This document shows positions 55,805 through 63,423 of a stretch of 64,000 bases of DNA, in pieces. The position numbers and the translations under genes are program-made. The notes under the pieces are model-generated. The model saw only the letters and a list, made by a program, of their open reading frames with translations, had not been told where the DNA came from and made no database searches. Source of the stretch: Verrucomicrobiaceae bacterium (GTDB lineage: Bacteria; Verrucomicrobiota; Verrucomicrobiia; Verrucomicrobiales; Verrucomicrobiaceae); NCBI GenBank assembly GCA_016713035.1, contig JADJPW010000002.1, forward strand, positions 620,001 to 684,000, in the 5' to 3' direction. Numbering within the stretch: the first letter of the stretch is position 1; each line of letters begins with the position of its first letter.

Positions 55805-58660
55805 GCCAGATTCTTCGGGACCGATCAGCCGCCTCAGGTGACCATTGGATCAGCCACTGGGATCGTTAGAGACGGGGCGGTTCTCAATGGAATCGCCAAC
55901 CCGAACAACCTTGCAACGATCGCACATTTTGAGTATGGACTCACGACCACCTATGGAAACGTCACGCCTGATTTGACGCTCGGGAACGGCTACCTCGATG
56001 TGCCCGCGAGCAGCGTGATCGGCGGTCTGACAGACAACACGCTTTACCATTTTCGCCTCGTGGCCACAAACGCGGCCGGTACAACTTATGGCGAGGACGC
56101 CGTGTTCACCACCGCGCCGAATCCGCCGCTGGTCTTCACGGGGGACGCGGCGAACGTAAGCGCGAGCAGTGCGACGCTGGTGGGCACCGTCCTGCCCAAT
56201 GGACGCGACACGACGGCTTACTTCGAGTTTGGCCTGACCATGGCGTATGGGGCGCAGTCGAGCTCGCAGCTCGTGCCGGCCACTGGAACGATTGAAAATG
56301 TGTTTGCGCCGCTAACTGGCCTCGTCGCGGGTGCGACGTATCACTTCCGGCTCGTGGCTATCAATGCGGGCAGCCCCATCCCGATCAATGGCGTGGACAA
56401 GACCTTCGTGGCCCAGGCACCAGCGCCGGTGGTCAGCCTCGGAGCTGCGGTGCCGCTCACCACGACGAGCGTGAGCCTCAGCGGCACGGTCAATGCGAAC
56501 GATGCGAGCACGCAGGTCTTCTTCGATTACGGCTCGGACGGAGTCACCTTCCCCACAAGCGTGACTGCAAATCCCACAACGGTCACCGGATCCAGCAACT
56601 CGGCTGTGACCGGTTCCTTCACGAGCCTTTCCCAAGGCGTCACTTACTTCTACCGTCTGCGGGCGGTGAGCGCTGGCGGGGAGGTTGTCAGCGGCACCGC
56701 CAGTTTCAGCCTGGATCTGCTCTCCGGCCTGACGCAGATTTTTCCAGGTGCCATGCCGGACGCGCAGGGCTTCCTCATCGTAAATCTCACTCCTCCCGGC
56801 CTGCTTCATGGCTGGCGCTTCGTCGGAGAGCAGGAGTGGCGCGCATCAGGTGTTCCGGCGAGTGGGCTGACGACGGGGGACCGTGACATCGAGTTCCGGC
56901 CCGTGCCCGGTTACATCCATCCACCAACGGAAACGGTCAGCGTCATCAGCGGCGAGGCGGCAATGATCATCGCGCGTGATTACTTTGAAACGGCCGTCAC
57001 CGGCAGCGGAGGCATCAGCGTGACTTTGAAGCCGGACTCCATCACCAGCGGCACGGGACGCGCGCAGTGGCGACTGCTTGGCGAGGATGACAACCACTGG
57101 CGCAACAGCGAGGCCACGCTCACCGGTTTGATCCCCGGCAGTTATCTCATCGAGTGCAAACCCGTCACCGGACGTGCCACGCCGCGGAATGCGAACGTCA
57201 TGATCAGCGATGCGCAGACTGCCGCGCCGACGATCACCTACTTTTTGCCCGACTCGGCGACCGGCACGCCGCCCAGCGTGCTCGCCTTTGAAAACGTGAG
57301 TTCCGACACCACCAAGCCCTACGCCTACGTCGGCCAGATCCGCAGCAACGTCGGTTCCAGCACCGGATTCGTGGTCAAAGCCCGCGTGGTGGCCACGGCG
57401 GCGCATGTGGTGTGGGATGACGGCACACTGTCAGCCGCGCAGGGGCTGCAATGGCTCTTCCAAAGACATCGCGGCACTCATGAGCCGGAGCCGGTCCTGC
57501 CGCGCGGTTTTTATCTGTTCGACGGCTATGCCGCGCAGCGTGTGATCGACAACTCACCCGGCGACTCCTCACCGCAATCACAGACGCTCGATGTGGCGGC
57601 GATGTATTTCGATCAAGACGCCGGACGTGGCGGCTACGGCGGCTTCTTGGCAAGTGATCTGGCGCAGAACGAGTTCCTGCTGTCCAGCGCGAACAAGATG
57701 CTTGTTGGCTATCCCGTCGATGGAATCGCTACAACGTCTCAGGGCCGTATGCACGCCACATCGCCATTCAATGCCGTCTTCAATACCGCCTTTGGCCGCA
57801 CCTTCACGACGACAGGCATCCGCAGCAGTGGCGGCAACAGCGGCGGGCCGTTGTGCGTGCAGTTTGAAAGTGGCGCGTATTATCCGGCGGCCATTTATCT
57901 CGGTGGGGACAATCAAACAGTGGTGCGAGCCATCGACAGCGCAGTGATTGATCTCTTCAACCGCGCCGAAGTCAGCGGCAACGGCGGCGGCAACAACACC
58001 GGCGGCGGCATCACACACACCAGCTTTACCACGACTGGCGGCGCGGGTGATCCCGGCTCGCTCCGAGTCATCATCGAGCCCGCCGCCGCACGCAATGCGG
58101 GAGCAGGCTGGCGCTTGAGCCCCGAAACGACCTACCGCGCCAGCAGCGCGATCAAAAGCGGCCTCAACGCCGGTAGCTACATCCTACAACTCATCCCCGT
58201 GGCCGGATTTGACACGCCGGCCTCACCCAGCGTCGCAGTGACGGGCGGCCAGGTCGCCACGGTCACCTTCACCTATGTGCTGCCAATGACCCCGCAGGAA
58301 AGCTGGCGTCAAACTTACTTCGGCAGCATCGCCAACAGCGGCAACGGTGCCGACGCCTTCGACTTCGATGGCGATGGCTTCACCAATGCCGCCGAATACG
58401 CTGCCGATACCAATCCCACACTCAGTAGTGACTTCCTCAAAGCCGAAAATCCGCAGCGCGGGGAAAACACCTTCAGCCTGAGCGCCACTGGCAAAGCGGG
58501 CCGCACCTACTACCTGGAACGCAGCTCAACCCTCAACGCGAACTCTTGGATCACCCTCACCTCCAACGGTCCGCTTACCGCTGACGGCCTCGTGACGCTC
58601 ACGGACTCCGCCAGCACGGGTGGAGCGTTTTTTTATAGGATTCGTGTTACAGGGCCGTGA
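53765..58660 (+). CDS. Giant propeller-protease C, 3' part with trypsin-like domain
   Basis: Continues the gene begun at 52734; restored length is about 1,975 residues. It finishes the first delta-60 propeller, then has two Ig-like (Big) domains (F-S-T-V style with G-T-S-E-P-G-A-T-V), a second delta-60 propeller almost identical to the first, three Fn3-like repeats and two PEGA-type units. The trypsin-like domain has T-A-A-H (near 57403), T-L-D-V-A (near 57590) and G-N-S-G-G-P-L (near 57840). A Gly-rich linker, another PEGA unit and the C-terminal module ending R-I-R-V-T-G-P follow. The last ~365 bp are almost the same as those of gene B. The first ATG of this frame is not a real start. Confidence 0.78.
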   Translation: MQSDGKLVAVGQSYNANTGFTDFAVVRYNANGSLDTTFRDTGRVTSNFPGGNAVGRSVVIGPDGRIVLAGYAHDGTKNNFALAGYFAEGSLVMTIPAHLSHTYNSQPLIAGKASPGFTVNVHINGSVVGSTLAEGSGAWSFTVSPALADGVHTAAVTETDGFGSTGPLSSTVSFTIDTLAPVAPIITSPAEAALIHSSRPVITGTSEPGATVAIYFDDTLAGSSFAGSPGNWSFTPTTALVNGLHTVKAAATDRAGNTGALSGTTSFSTLAALFGGPGNPDTSFGGSGQLVTSVGSSNGGANGVALQGDGKMVVAGYSQNGSNNDFAVVRYNADGTLDATFGVTGKVVTDFGGSNDIANGVAVQSDGKIIAVGTASTSSAWLFALARFHPDGSLDTSFGVAGTGRILTVIGSPNPGTKAEGVKIQPDGKILVMGHAQPVGTQDFVVLRYNSDGNLDNGFGVGGLVSSTTSTNSDHQDIALDLALSGDGKILVGGYSTGSLQGGYMVTVYNSDGSPDTSFGTGGRLFSNEESNGMNQVHCVAWQGDGKILIGGIKGTGASQDFCLKRYNAAGTADTTFGTNGFVVTPIGTAADVPYDLALQSDGKLVAVGQSYNANTGFTDFAVVRYNANGSLDTTFRGTGRVTSNFPGGNAVGRSVVIGPDGRIVLAGYAHDGIKTNFALARFFGTDQPPQVTIGSATGIVRDGAVLNGIANPNNLATIAHFEYGLTTTYGNVTPDLTLGNGYLDVPASSVIGGLTDNTLYHFRLVATNAAGTTYGEDAVFTTAPNPPLVFTGDAANVSASSATLVGTVLPNGRDTTAYFEFGLTMAYGAQSSSQLVPATGTIENVFAPLTGLVAGATYHFRLVAINAGSPIPINGVDKTFVAQAPAPVVSLGAAVPLTTTSVSLSGTVNANDASTQVFFDYGSDGVTFPTSVTANPTTVTGSSNSAVTGSFTSLSQGVTYFYRLRAVSAGGEVVSGTASFSLDLLSGLTQIFPGAMPDAQGFLIVNLTPPGLLHGWRFVGEQEWRASGVPASGLTTGDRDIEFRPVPGYIHPPTETVSVISGEAAMIIARDYFETAVTGSGGISVTLKPDSITSGTGRAQWRLLGEDDNHWRNSEATLTGLIPGSYLIECKPVTGRATPRNANVMISDAQTAAPTITYFLPDSATGTPPSVLAFENVSSDTTKPYAYVGQIRSNVGSSTGFVVKARVVATAAHVVWDDGTLSAAQGLQWLFQRHRGTHEPEPVLPRGFYLFDGYAAQRVIDNSPGDSSPQSQTLDVAAMYFDQDAGRGGYGGFLASDLAQNEFLLSSANKMLVGYPVDGIATTSQGRMHATSPFNAVFNTAFGRTFTTTGIRSSGGNSGGPLCVQFESGAYYPAAIYLGGDNQTVVRAIDSAVIDLFNRAEVSGNGGGNNTGGGITHTSFTTTGGAGDPGSLRVIIEPAAARNAGAGWRLSPETTYRASSAIKSGLNAGSYILQLIPVAGFDTPASPSVAVTGGQVATVTFTYVLPMTPQESWRQTYFGSIANSGNGADAFDFDGDGFTNAAEYAADTNPTLSSDFLKAENPQRGENTFSLSATGKAGRTYYLERSSTLNANSWITLTSNGPLTADGLVTLTDSASTGGAFFYRIRVTGP

Positions 58661-58686
58661 TGCGAAACTTTTTTTCACCATGCTAT

Positions 58687-58714
58687 GTAGCGATGGGAGA
58701 AGCGGCGGGTATCC
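58687..58714 (+). promoter_or_regulatory. Shared regulon promoter 6 (ECF sigma gene)
   Basis: GTAGCGA (58687-58693), 13 nt, GGGTATCC (58707-58714); ATG at 58730. Its presence here suggests autoregulation of the sigma factor. Confidence 0.65.
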
Positions 58715-58729
58715 GTCCTCAAACCAACC

Positions 58730-59479
58730 ATGAACTCGAATGCGCAAGGCAACTTCCCCAGCACGGACTGGACTCTCATCTCCCGATTGCGCAGCCGCCA
58801 TGATACCGTGGCGATGGCGGCGCTGGAAGAGCTTTGCGCAGTGTATCATTATCCACTCTACTGCTTCATTCGTCGACGTGGCCTGGCACATCATGACGCT
58901 CAGGACGCATTGCAGGATTTTCTGGCAAAGCTGCTGCGCAATGAGTCCCTGCAAAATACGCATCAGGAACATGGGCGACTGCGCGGCTTTCTTGCGACGG
59001 CGATGAGCCGCTTTCTGGCGAACTGGCACCGAGATCATGCCAAGGAGCGGTTGAATGTGAGCATTGAGGCGGAGCAGGAACTGGCGCGGAACGAAGAGCG
59101 TTTCCAAAAAGAAAAACTCACCGATCAAGACACTCCTGAACGCATCTTCGAGCGCAAATGGGCGCAGGAGATGCTGCGCCGCGTGCTGGCGGAGATGGAA
59201 GGCGATTACAAGCGAAAGGACAAACACACGCTCTACCGTGCACTGCGCCCCATCGTTCTCGCTGGTGGCAGTCTCGTCGGAGAAGAGACGAATGCGCTGG
59301 CTGCATCGCTGAACATGACGAGCGCTGCGCTGCGCGTGGCACTCAGCCGCTTCCTCGGCGACTATCGCGACCGTTTGCGGCGCGAGGTGCAGCAGACAAT
59401 CTCGAATCCTAATGACGTGGACGAGGAACTCGCCTGCCTCGCTCGCGCCTTCGAGCGACGCAGTCCATCAGCACATTGA
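58730..59479 (+). CDS. ECF-type RNA polymerase sigma factor
   Basis: 249 residues. Region 2 shows D-A-Q-D-A-L-Q-D-F-L-A-K-L (about 56-68), then G-R-L-R-G-F-L-A-T-A-M-S-R-F-L-A-N-W and a basic stretch. A long, charged linker precedes a region-4-like HTH (about 195-230: A-L-A-A-S-L-N-M-T-S-A-A-L-R-V-A-L-S-R). The large spacing and W-T-L-I at the start resemble the planctomycete/verrucomicrobial ECF groups linked to protein kinases, and a kinase gene of the same promoter class lies in this cluster. Its own promoter carries the shared motif, so it is the best candidate to read it. No classical anti-sigma gene follows. Confidence 0.8.
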   Translation: MNSNAQGNFPSTDWTLISRLRSRHDTVAMAALEELCAVYHYPLYCFIRRRGLAHHDAQDALQDFLAKLLRNESLQNTHQEHGRLRGFLATAMSRFLANWHRDHAKERLNVSIEAEQELARNEERFQKEKLTDQDTPERIFERKWAQEMLRRVLAEMEGDYKRKDKHTLYRALRPIVLAGGSLVGEETNALAASLNMTSAALRVALSRFLGDYRDRLRREVQQTISNPNDVDEELACLARAFERRSPSAH

Positions 59480-59509
59480 AAAAATACCATAAAACCAAAC
59501 CGCTTTCCT

Positions 59510-59641
59510 ATGAAACTCAAATCTGCCCCAACTGTGTCTATCGTAGATGGATTGGATGATCGTTCCATCATCCAAATGCTACGAGTAGCACGCAAGAACG
59601 TGAAGCGCAGTGCCGCTCGCCCCAAGACCAAACGCTCATGA
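59510..59641 (+). CDS. 43-residue basic protein, translationally coupled
   Basis: ATG 59510 to TGA 59641: M-K-L-K-S-A-P-T then a basic end (N-V-K-R-S-A-A-R, K-T-K-R-S). It is absent from length-filtered gene calls. Its stop overlaps the next ATG as ATGA, and it lies 30 nt after the sigma gene, so the three look like one operon. No family is recognised. The length, charge and position suggest a small regulator or a coupling leader. Confidence 0.5.
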   Translation: MKLKSAPTVSIVDGLDDRSIIQMLRVARKNVKRSAARPKTKRS

Positions 59642-60684
59642 GAAAATACGGATTCATCCTGCTGATACTTCCGCTGGTTTGGGTGTTGTGGCCCACAAGT
59701 CCGCCTGAAGAGCCGTCGCAGCTCTCTTTGGCACAACGTGTGCAAAACGGCACCAAACGGCTCCGCGCGGCCACATCGGCACTCGATTCAAAAAACTCTT
59801 TTTTGGAGCTGAAGGCCGCTTTGCGGCAGATGGATACAAAAGAGTCCCGAGAGTGGCTTTTGGCCCAACTGGCCTCAGGCGAGGATTTTGCCACGCAGCT
59901 CGATCTGACGCTCGATTCGGCTCAAAATATCGCGGGCTGGCCTTCTTGGCGCGTTTTCCTGCTCGATCTGCTCTTTTTGACCGATCCAGAAGCGGCAGCA
60001 GCCCTTTCGCGTGATTTGTTGAGCACCAGTGCATCGCCCGATGAATGGGCCGTGTGTCTGAGGAACGTCGCCCGTGCGGGAAAAGACAATGCGCTGCTCA
60101 AAACAAAATCAGCCGAGCTTCTACGGCGCAAAGAATGGCAGAAAAAACCCAGCGCCGGTTACCTGGAGGCCTTCGATGTCATCGTTCACACGCGAAACAC
60201 CGCCCTCTTCCCCGAGTTGCTCACGAACTGCGATGCGCGTGACGAAAAGGCGGTGAGACATGCCAGCTTCCTCACGCTGGACCGCCTCATCATGGCAGAA
60301 CCTGCCAAGGTGCTTCCGGAGCTGGCAGCGATCGCTTCGAATCATCCGCAAAGCGGTCTAATGCTCTCCAACATGATTGCGAGAGCCGATGTGCGAGACA
60401 ACGCCCAACGACAAGCCGTGGAAACCTACCTGCTGGACCCTAAACGCACCGCCGAGGAGTTGCGCGGTTTTGCCAGTGTCTTCCCAAACGCAAACGTCGC
60501 TGTCTCGCAGAACCTGCTCACGCAACCGATGACCATTCAGGGGGCAGATCTCAACGTGAGGGATCGAGTTTCAATGGAGGTCGTCTCAGCGTGGCTGATG
60601 AACGAGCAGTTTAAACCCGCTCACGAAGCTCTGCGTGCCATCGTCCTGCGGATGAAGGGCTGGCGTTCTTCGAACTATCGTTAA
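59638..60684 (+). CDS. Membrane-anchored helical-repeat protein downstream of ECF sigma
   Basis: 348 residues. An N-terminal hydrophobic segment (I-L-L-I-L-P-L-V-W-V-L-W, about 6-19) is an uncleaved anchor or signal. The rest is all-helical, with HEAT/TPR-like pairs (E-W-L-L-A-Q-L-A-S-G, then P-S-W-R-V-F-L-L-D-L-L-F, R-H-A-S-F-L-T-L-D-R). The bulk would face the periplasm. Position after the ECF gene suggests a role in the same pathway, but it lacks a cytoplasmic anti-sigma domain. It resembles the membrane protein at 17936 in layout. The stretch 60685-60937 after it shows no gene or clear signal. Confidence 0.6.
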   Translation: MRKYGFILLILPLVWVLWPTSPPEEPSQLSLAQRVQNGTKRLRAATSALDSKNSFLELKAALRQMDTKESREWLLAQLASGEDFATQLDLTLDSAQNIAGWPSWRVFLLDLLFLTDPEAAAALSRDLLSTSASPDEWAVCLRNVARAGKDNALLKTKSAELLRRKEWQKKPSAGYLEAFDVIVHTRNTALFPELLTNCDARDEKAVRHASFLTLDRLIMAEPAKVLPELAAIASNHPQSGLMLSNMIARADVRDNAQRQAVETYLLDPKRTAEELRGFASVFPNANVAVSQNLLTQPMTIQGADLNVRDRVSMEVVSAWLMNEQFKPAHEALRAIVLRMKGWRSSNYR

Positions 60685-60937
60685 ACAAGCGAGAGGGTTT
60701 GTTGCGAGCAGCCCTTATTTTGCGAGCATTGCCGAGGGTGGTTGGTACACTCCGTGCTCCCATTCACAAACATGTTTAGCGATGACATGAATCTTGTAGC
60801 CAAACGTGAACTGGCTGTGCCCCATCATCCGGCGTGTCATCATGACTGAGTCAGCAGGGGCCTAACGGACTCGGAATACTGACCTAGAAAGCCAATGAGG
60901 CGCGGCCAAAAGAGGCCCTTGGAGCCACCTCGTCACG

Positions 60938-61153
60938 CTACCAGCGCCCATAGTGCTCGCGCAATGTGTTCAAGTTCTTAGCGGCCTGAGCTTGGCGCAA
61001 TTTCAATGCAAACCTCTGGGACCGAAGATATTGCCCCAGCGTTTCCGGCTGGGTTTTGAACCAGGTTGCGGAGTTTAAGGGACTTGAGGGTGAAAAAGCA
61101 AAATGGCAAAGTAGGGTGATACGTTCTTCAGCTAAGCTAGATGCACGCGGCAA
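60938..61153 (-). pseudogene. Fragment of a double-HTH regulator gene
   Basis: 71 codons that match the first half of the regulator at 26717-27208: T-L-G-Q-Y-L-R-S-Q-R-F-A-L-K-L-R-Q (versus T-L-G-E-H-L-R-N-R-R-L-A-L-A-L-R-Q) and H-Y-G-R-W (versus V-Y-E-R-W). It then stops, with the second HTH missing, and its N-terminus is degraded. It overlaps the end of the glycosyltransferase gene by 22 nt. It is a relic of a duplicate, not a working regulator. Confidence 0.6.
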
Positions 61154-62004
61154 AAGGCGAGTAAGCGTGCGAGGTGGAGTGCGGTGTCTGATTCTCGCGT
61201 AAAGTGGGCTTTGAGCCAGGCTGTAAAGGTGGCGCGGAGGCCGAGCCAGGTGACTTTCAGATGATGATCGCGAGCGAGGCGGAAGACGATCTGAGCAAAC
61301 TCAAAATCACGCGTGTGGCCACTGCGGCGGTAGCGAAAGGGTAGGGCGAGACGACGACAGATGTGGCCGGTTTTGAGCTGCTGGATGGCCCAAGAGTAGT
61401 CTTCAGAGGAATCGAGCGACTCATCGAATGGCTGCCGCTCCCACAGGCTGCGGCGGATCATGCCCATGCTGTTGCTGTAGATGGAGCCGAATTTGAGGCC
61501 CTTGGTGCTGAGCTCGCGCCAGTTGATGGTGTCGCTGTAATAGGGATCTGCGTCCCATTTGAGACTGACACAGGCGCTGAGGGGATCTTGCATGGCCAGA
61601 GCCATGCGTTCGAGCGTCTCAGGATCATCGAAAACGGTGTGGGAGCTGAGCACGAGCACGAGGTCCGTCTGGAGTGCCGCGAGGCCAAAATTGAGTACTT
61701 TGGAGTGCTCGTAGCGGTGTGGCCATCGGATGACTTTTCCGCCAGCGGCTTCGATCAGGGCTCCCGAGCCATCGAGACTGCCGGAATCGACCCCCAGGAT
61801 GACATCGGGGCGAAGAGTCTGGCGCTGGAGTGCTGCAAGGACATCTGGGAGTGTTGCGGCGGAATTGGAAAAGCGGATGAGGACGCCAACTGTCGCATGC
61901 GCCGCCAAAGACGAGCCCTGGGAGCTGCCGATAGCTTGGAGGCTTTCCATGTTGGCTTTGGAAGGCCGCGCTACTTTTGAGCGAGAGTCTTTTGTGGCTG
62001 GCAT
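61132..62004 (-). CDS. Family 2 glycosyltransferase
   Basis: 290 residues from ATG 62004; ATG 61950 would avoid a 34-nt overlap with the exosortase gene and starts closer to the conserved domain. GT2 features are V-L-I-R-F-S-N near 41, D-S-G-S-L-D-G-S at 73-80, a V-L-V-L-S-S-H stretch (~116-122), W-D-A-D-P-Y-Y near 150 and S-E-D-Y-S-W-A (~200, the catalytic-base region). No membrane helix is visible. It transfers a sugar from a nucleotide donor. Genes of this kind often sit with exosortases and are thought to modify the sorted proteins or make the extracellular polymer. Confidence 0.8.
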   Translation of the reverse strand: MPATKDSRSKVARPSKANMESLQAIGSSQGSSLAAHATVGVLIRFSNSAATLPDVLAALQRQTLRPDVILGVDSGSLDGSGALIEAAGGKVIRWPHRYEHSKVLNFGLAALQTDLVLVLSSHTVFDDPETLERMALAMQDPLSACVSLKWDADPYYSDTINWRELSTKGLKFGSIYSNSMGMIRRSLWERQPFDESLDSSEDYSWAIQQLKTGHICRRLALPFRYRRSGHTRDFEFAQIVFRLARDHHLKVTWLGLRATFTAWLKAHFTRESDTALHLARLLAFCRVHLA

Positions 62005-63398
62005 AGTTGGTGAAATTGGGCCGCGAGAGTTTCACAGGCCGCGCTGAACTCGGCGGGGGATTGTTTTTCGCACAGCGAGACATAGATGAGATGCACGCCT
62101 GGATCAGACCACGGACGGAAGGTGCTTTTCACATAGGCCGCGTAATCGGGGAGAAGCTGGCCGTCCTGTAGGAAGAACTCACGGAACCAGTGGCGACCTT
62201 CGGTGAAAACAAGAGGACTCTCATCGACGCTGGCGACTTCGATGCCGCGATACTTGAGGCAAACCTTCACCGTGTGATGACGATCTCGGCTGCTGGCTGC
62301 ATAACATGCCAGCCCGATGTGCGCAGGCTGGTCACGCAGACGGACTTCGTAGCCGCTTTGGTTAATCGGCTTCGATTCGACGGTAGGCGGCGGTGCCCAG
62401 GCCTGCTGCCCCAATGAAAGCAAGGTGGAGGCGAGGAAGGGCAGAACGAGTGCCGCGAAGAACGTAGCCTGCCCATCCAGCGTCAAAGCGTGTGCTTTGG
62501 GATCCATTTCATCGCGCAGTGGCTTCTTGGCGAGCCTGGAAGTGCCCATATCCCCATTGGAGAGCCGAGCTGCGATAAGGCCGCCTCCAGCGAGCCACCA
62601 TGCCCATGGTTGCATAGCGATGAGCGAATGCGTGCAAAGCACGCAAATGCCATGAAATAAGCGAATCTGGCGCAGATCGACAATCATCGGGCAGAGCAGT
62701 AGCCATGGGAGCCAAAAGGACTCCATGCTGACCACGGCGATTGCCATGCCGCTGACCAACCAGAGATACAGCATCACTCGGGAGCATCTGCGCACTCGAC
62801 AGAGTGATAGGCAAAGCACCGCAGCCAGCGTGATGAGTGTGGCATTCGGCGTGCCAGACATCGGCGCGAGTAGAGATACTACGGCGGCTGCGTGCAGGGT
62901 TTCCATGATGCCAGTGGATTTCGGGCGGTGATCCCTCGGTGTGATGAAGGTCACAAAGGGCACTAGCCAAAGAAAACCGATGAAGTAATGCGTCTGCGGG
63001 CTCTCTACGCCAGGATAGGCCAGCGTCCGATAAGCGATGAGGGTGAGAACGCGCAGCACATTCGCCGCGAGCGCCGCCGGTATCATACTCATCACACGCA
63101 GCCAGAAGCGCCCTGCGTGCCTCTCATGTCTGTTCACCCAGACGGCGAGAGCCAGCAGGATCAGGAGCAAATTGATCCCTGCGCAATCACGCGTCCAAGG
63201 CACATGCAGACGGCCCACAGCCATCACTTCGCCACGATCTACGGCATCCACTCCGAGCCAGCGCAGCGAAGTCATCACCACTGGCCTGGTAAAGTCCACC
63301 AGCAGATCCTGGGACTGCGTAAAATGCACCGCCACAGCGATAATCGCCGCCGCAATGGCGGTGCGCAGCGTCTGAGATAGCAGTGGCGGCGTAGGCAT
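61971..63398 (-). CDS. Exosortase fused to EpsI-like (DUF3485) domain
   Basis: 475 residues. The N-terminal half is a multi-pass exosortase/archaeosortase with the catalytic triad visible: C72 in T-R-D-C-A-G-I-N, R116 in N-V-L-R-V, H137 in P-Q-T-H-Y. About five membrane helices follow (~165-350). The C-terminal ~150 residues resemble EpsI/DUF3485, normally a separate partner protein (Y-E-V-R-L-R, then F-T-E-G-R-H-W-F-R-E-F-F-L). Exosortases cut a C-terminal sorting signal and attach the protein to the envelope. The probable substrate ends 26 bp upstream on the same strand. No subfamily is assigned. Confidence 0.82.
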   Translation of the reverse strand: MPTPPLLSQTLRTAIAAAIIAVAVHFTQSQDLLVDFTRPVVMTSLRWLGVDAVDRGEVMAVGRLHVPWTRDCAGINLLLILLALAVWVNRHERHAGRFWLRVMSMIPAALAANVLRVLTLIAYRTLAYPGVESPQTHYFIGFLWLVPFVTFITPRDHRPKSTGIMETLHAAAVVSLLAPMSGTPNATLITLAAVLCLSLCRVRRCSRVMLYLWLVSGMAIAVVSMESFWLPWLLLCPMIVDLRQIRLFHGICVLCTHSLIAMQPWAWWLAGGGLIAARLSNGDMGTSRLAKKPLRDEMDPKAHALTLDGQATFFAALVLPFLASTLLSLGQQAWAPPPTVESKPINQSGYEVRLRDQPAHIGLACYAASSRDRHHTVKVCLKYRGIEVASVDESPLVFTEGRHWFREFFLQDGQLLPDYAAYVKSTFRPWSDPGVHLIYVSLCEKQSPAEFSAACETLAAQFHQLCQPQKTLAQK

Positions 63399-63423
63399 GG
63401 TGAGCGGGCTTGATGCACATGAC

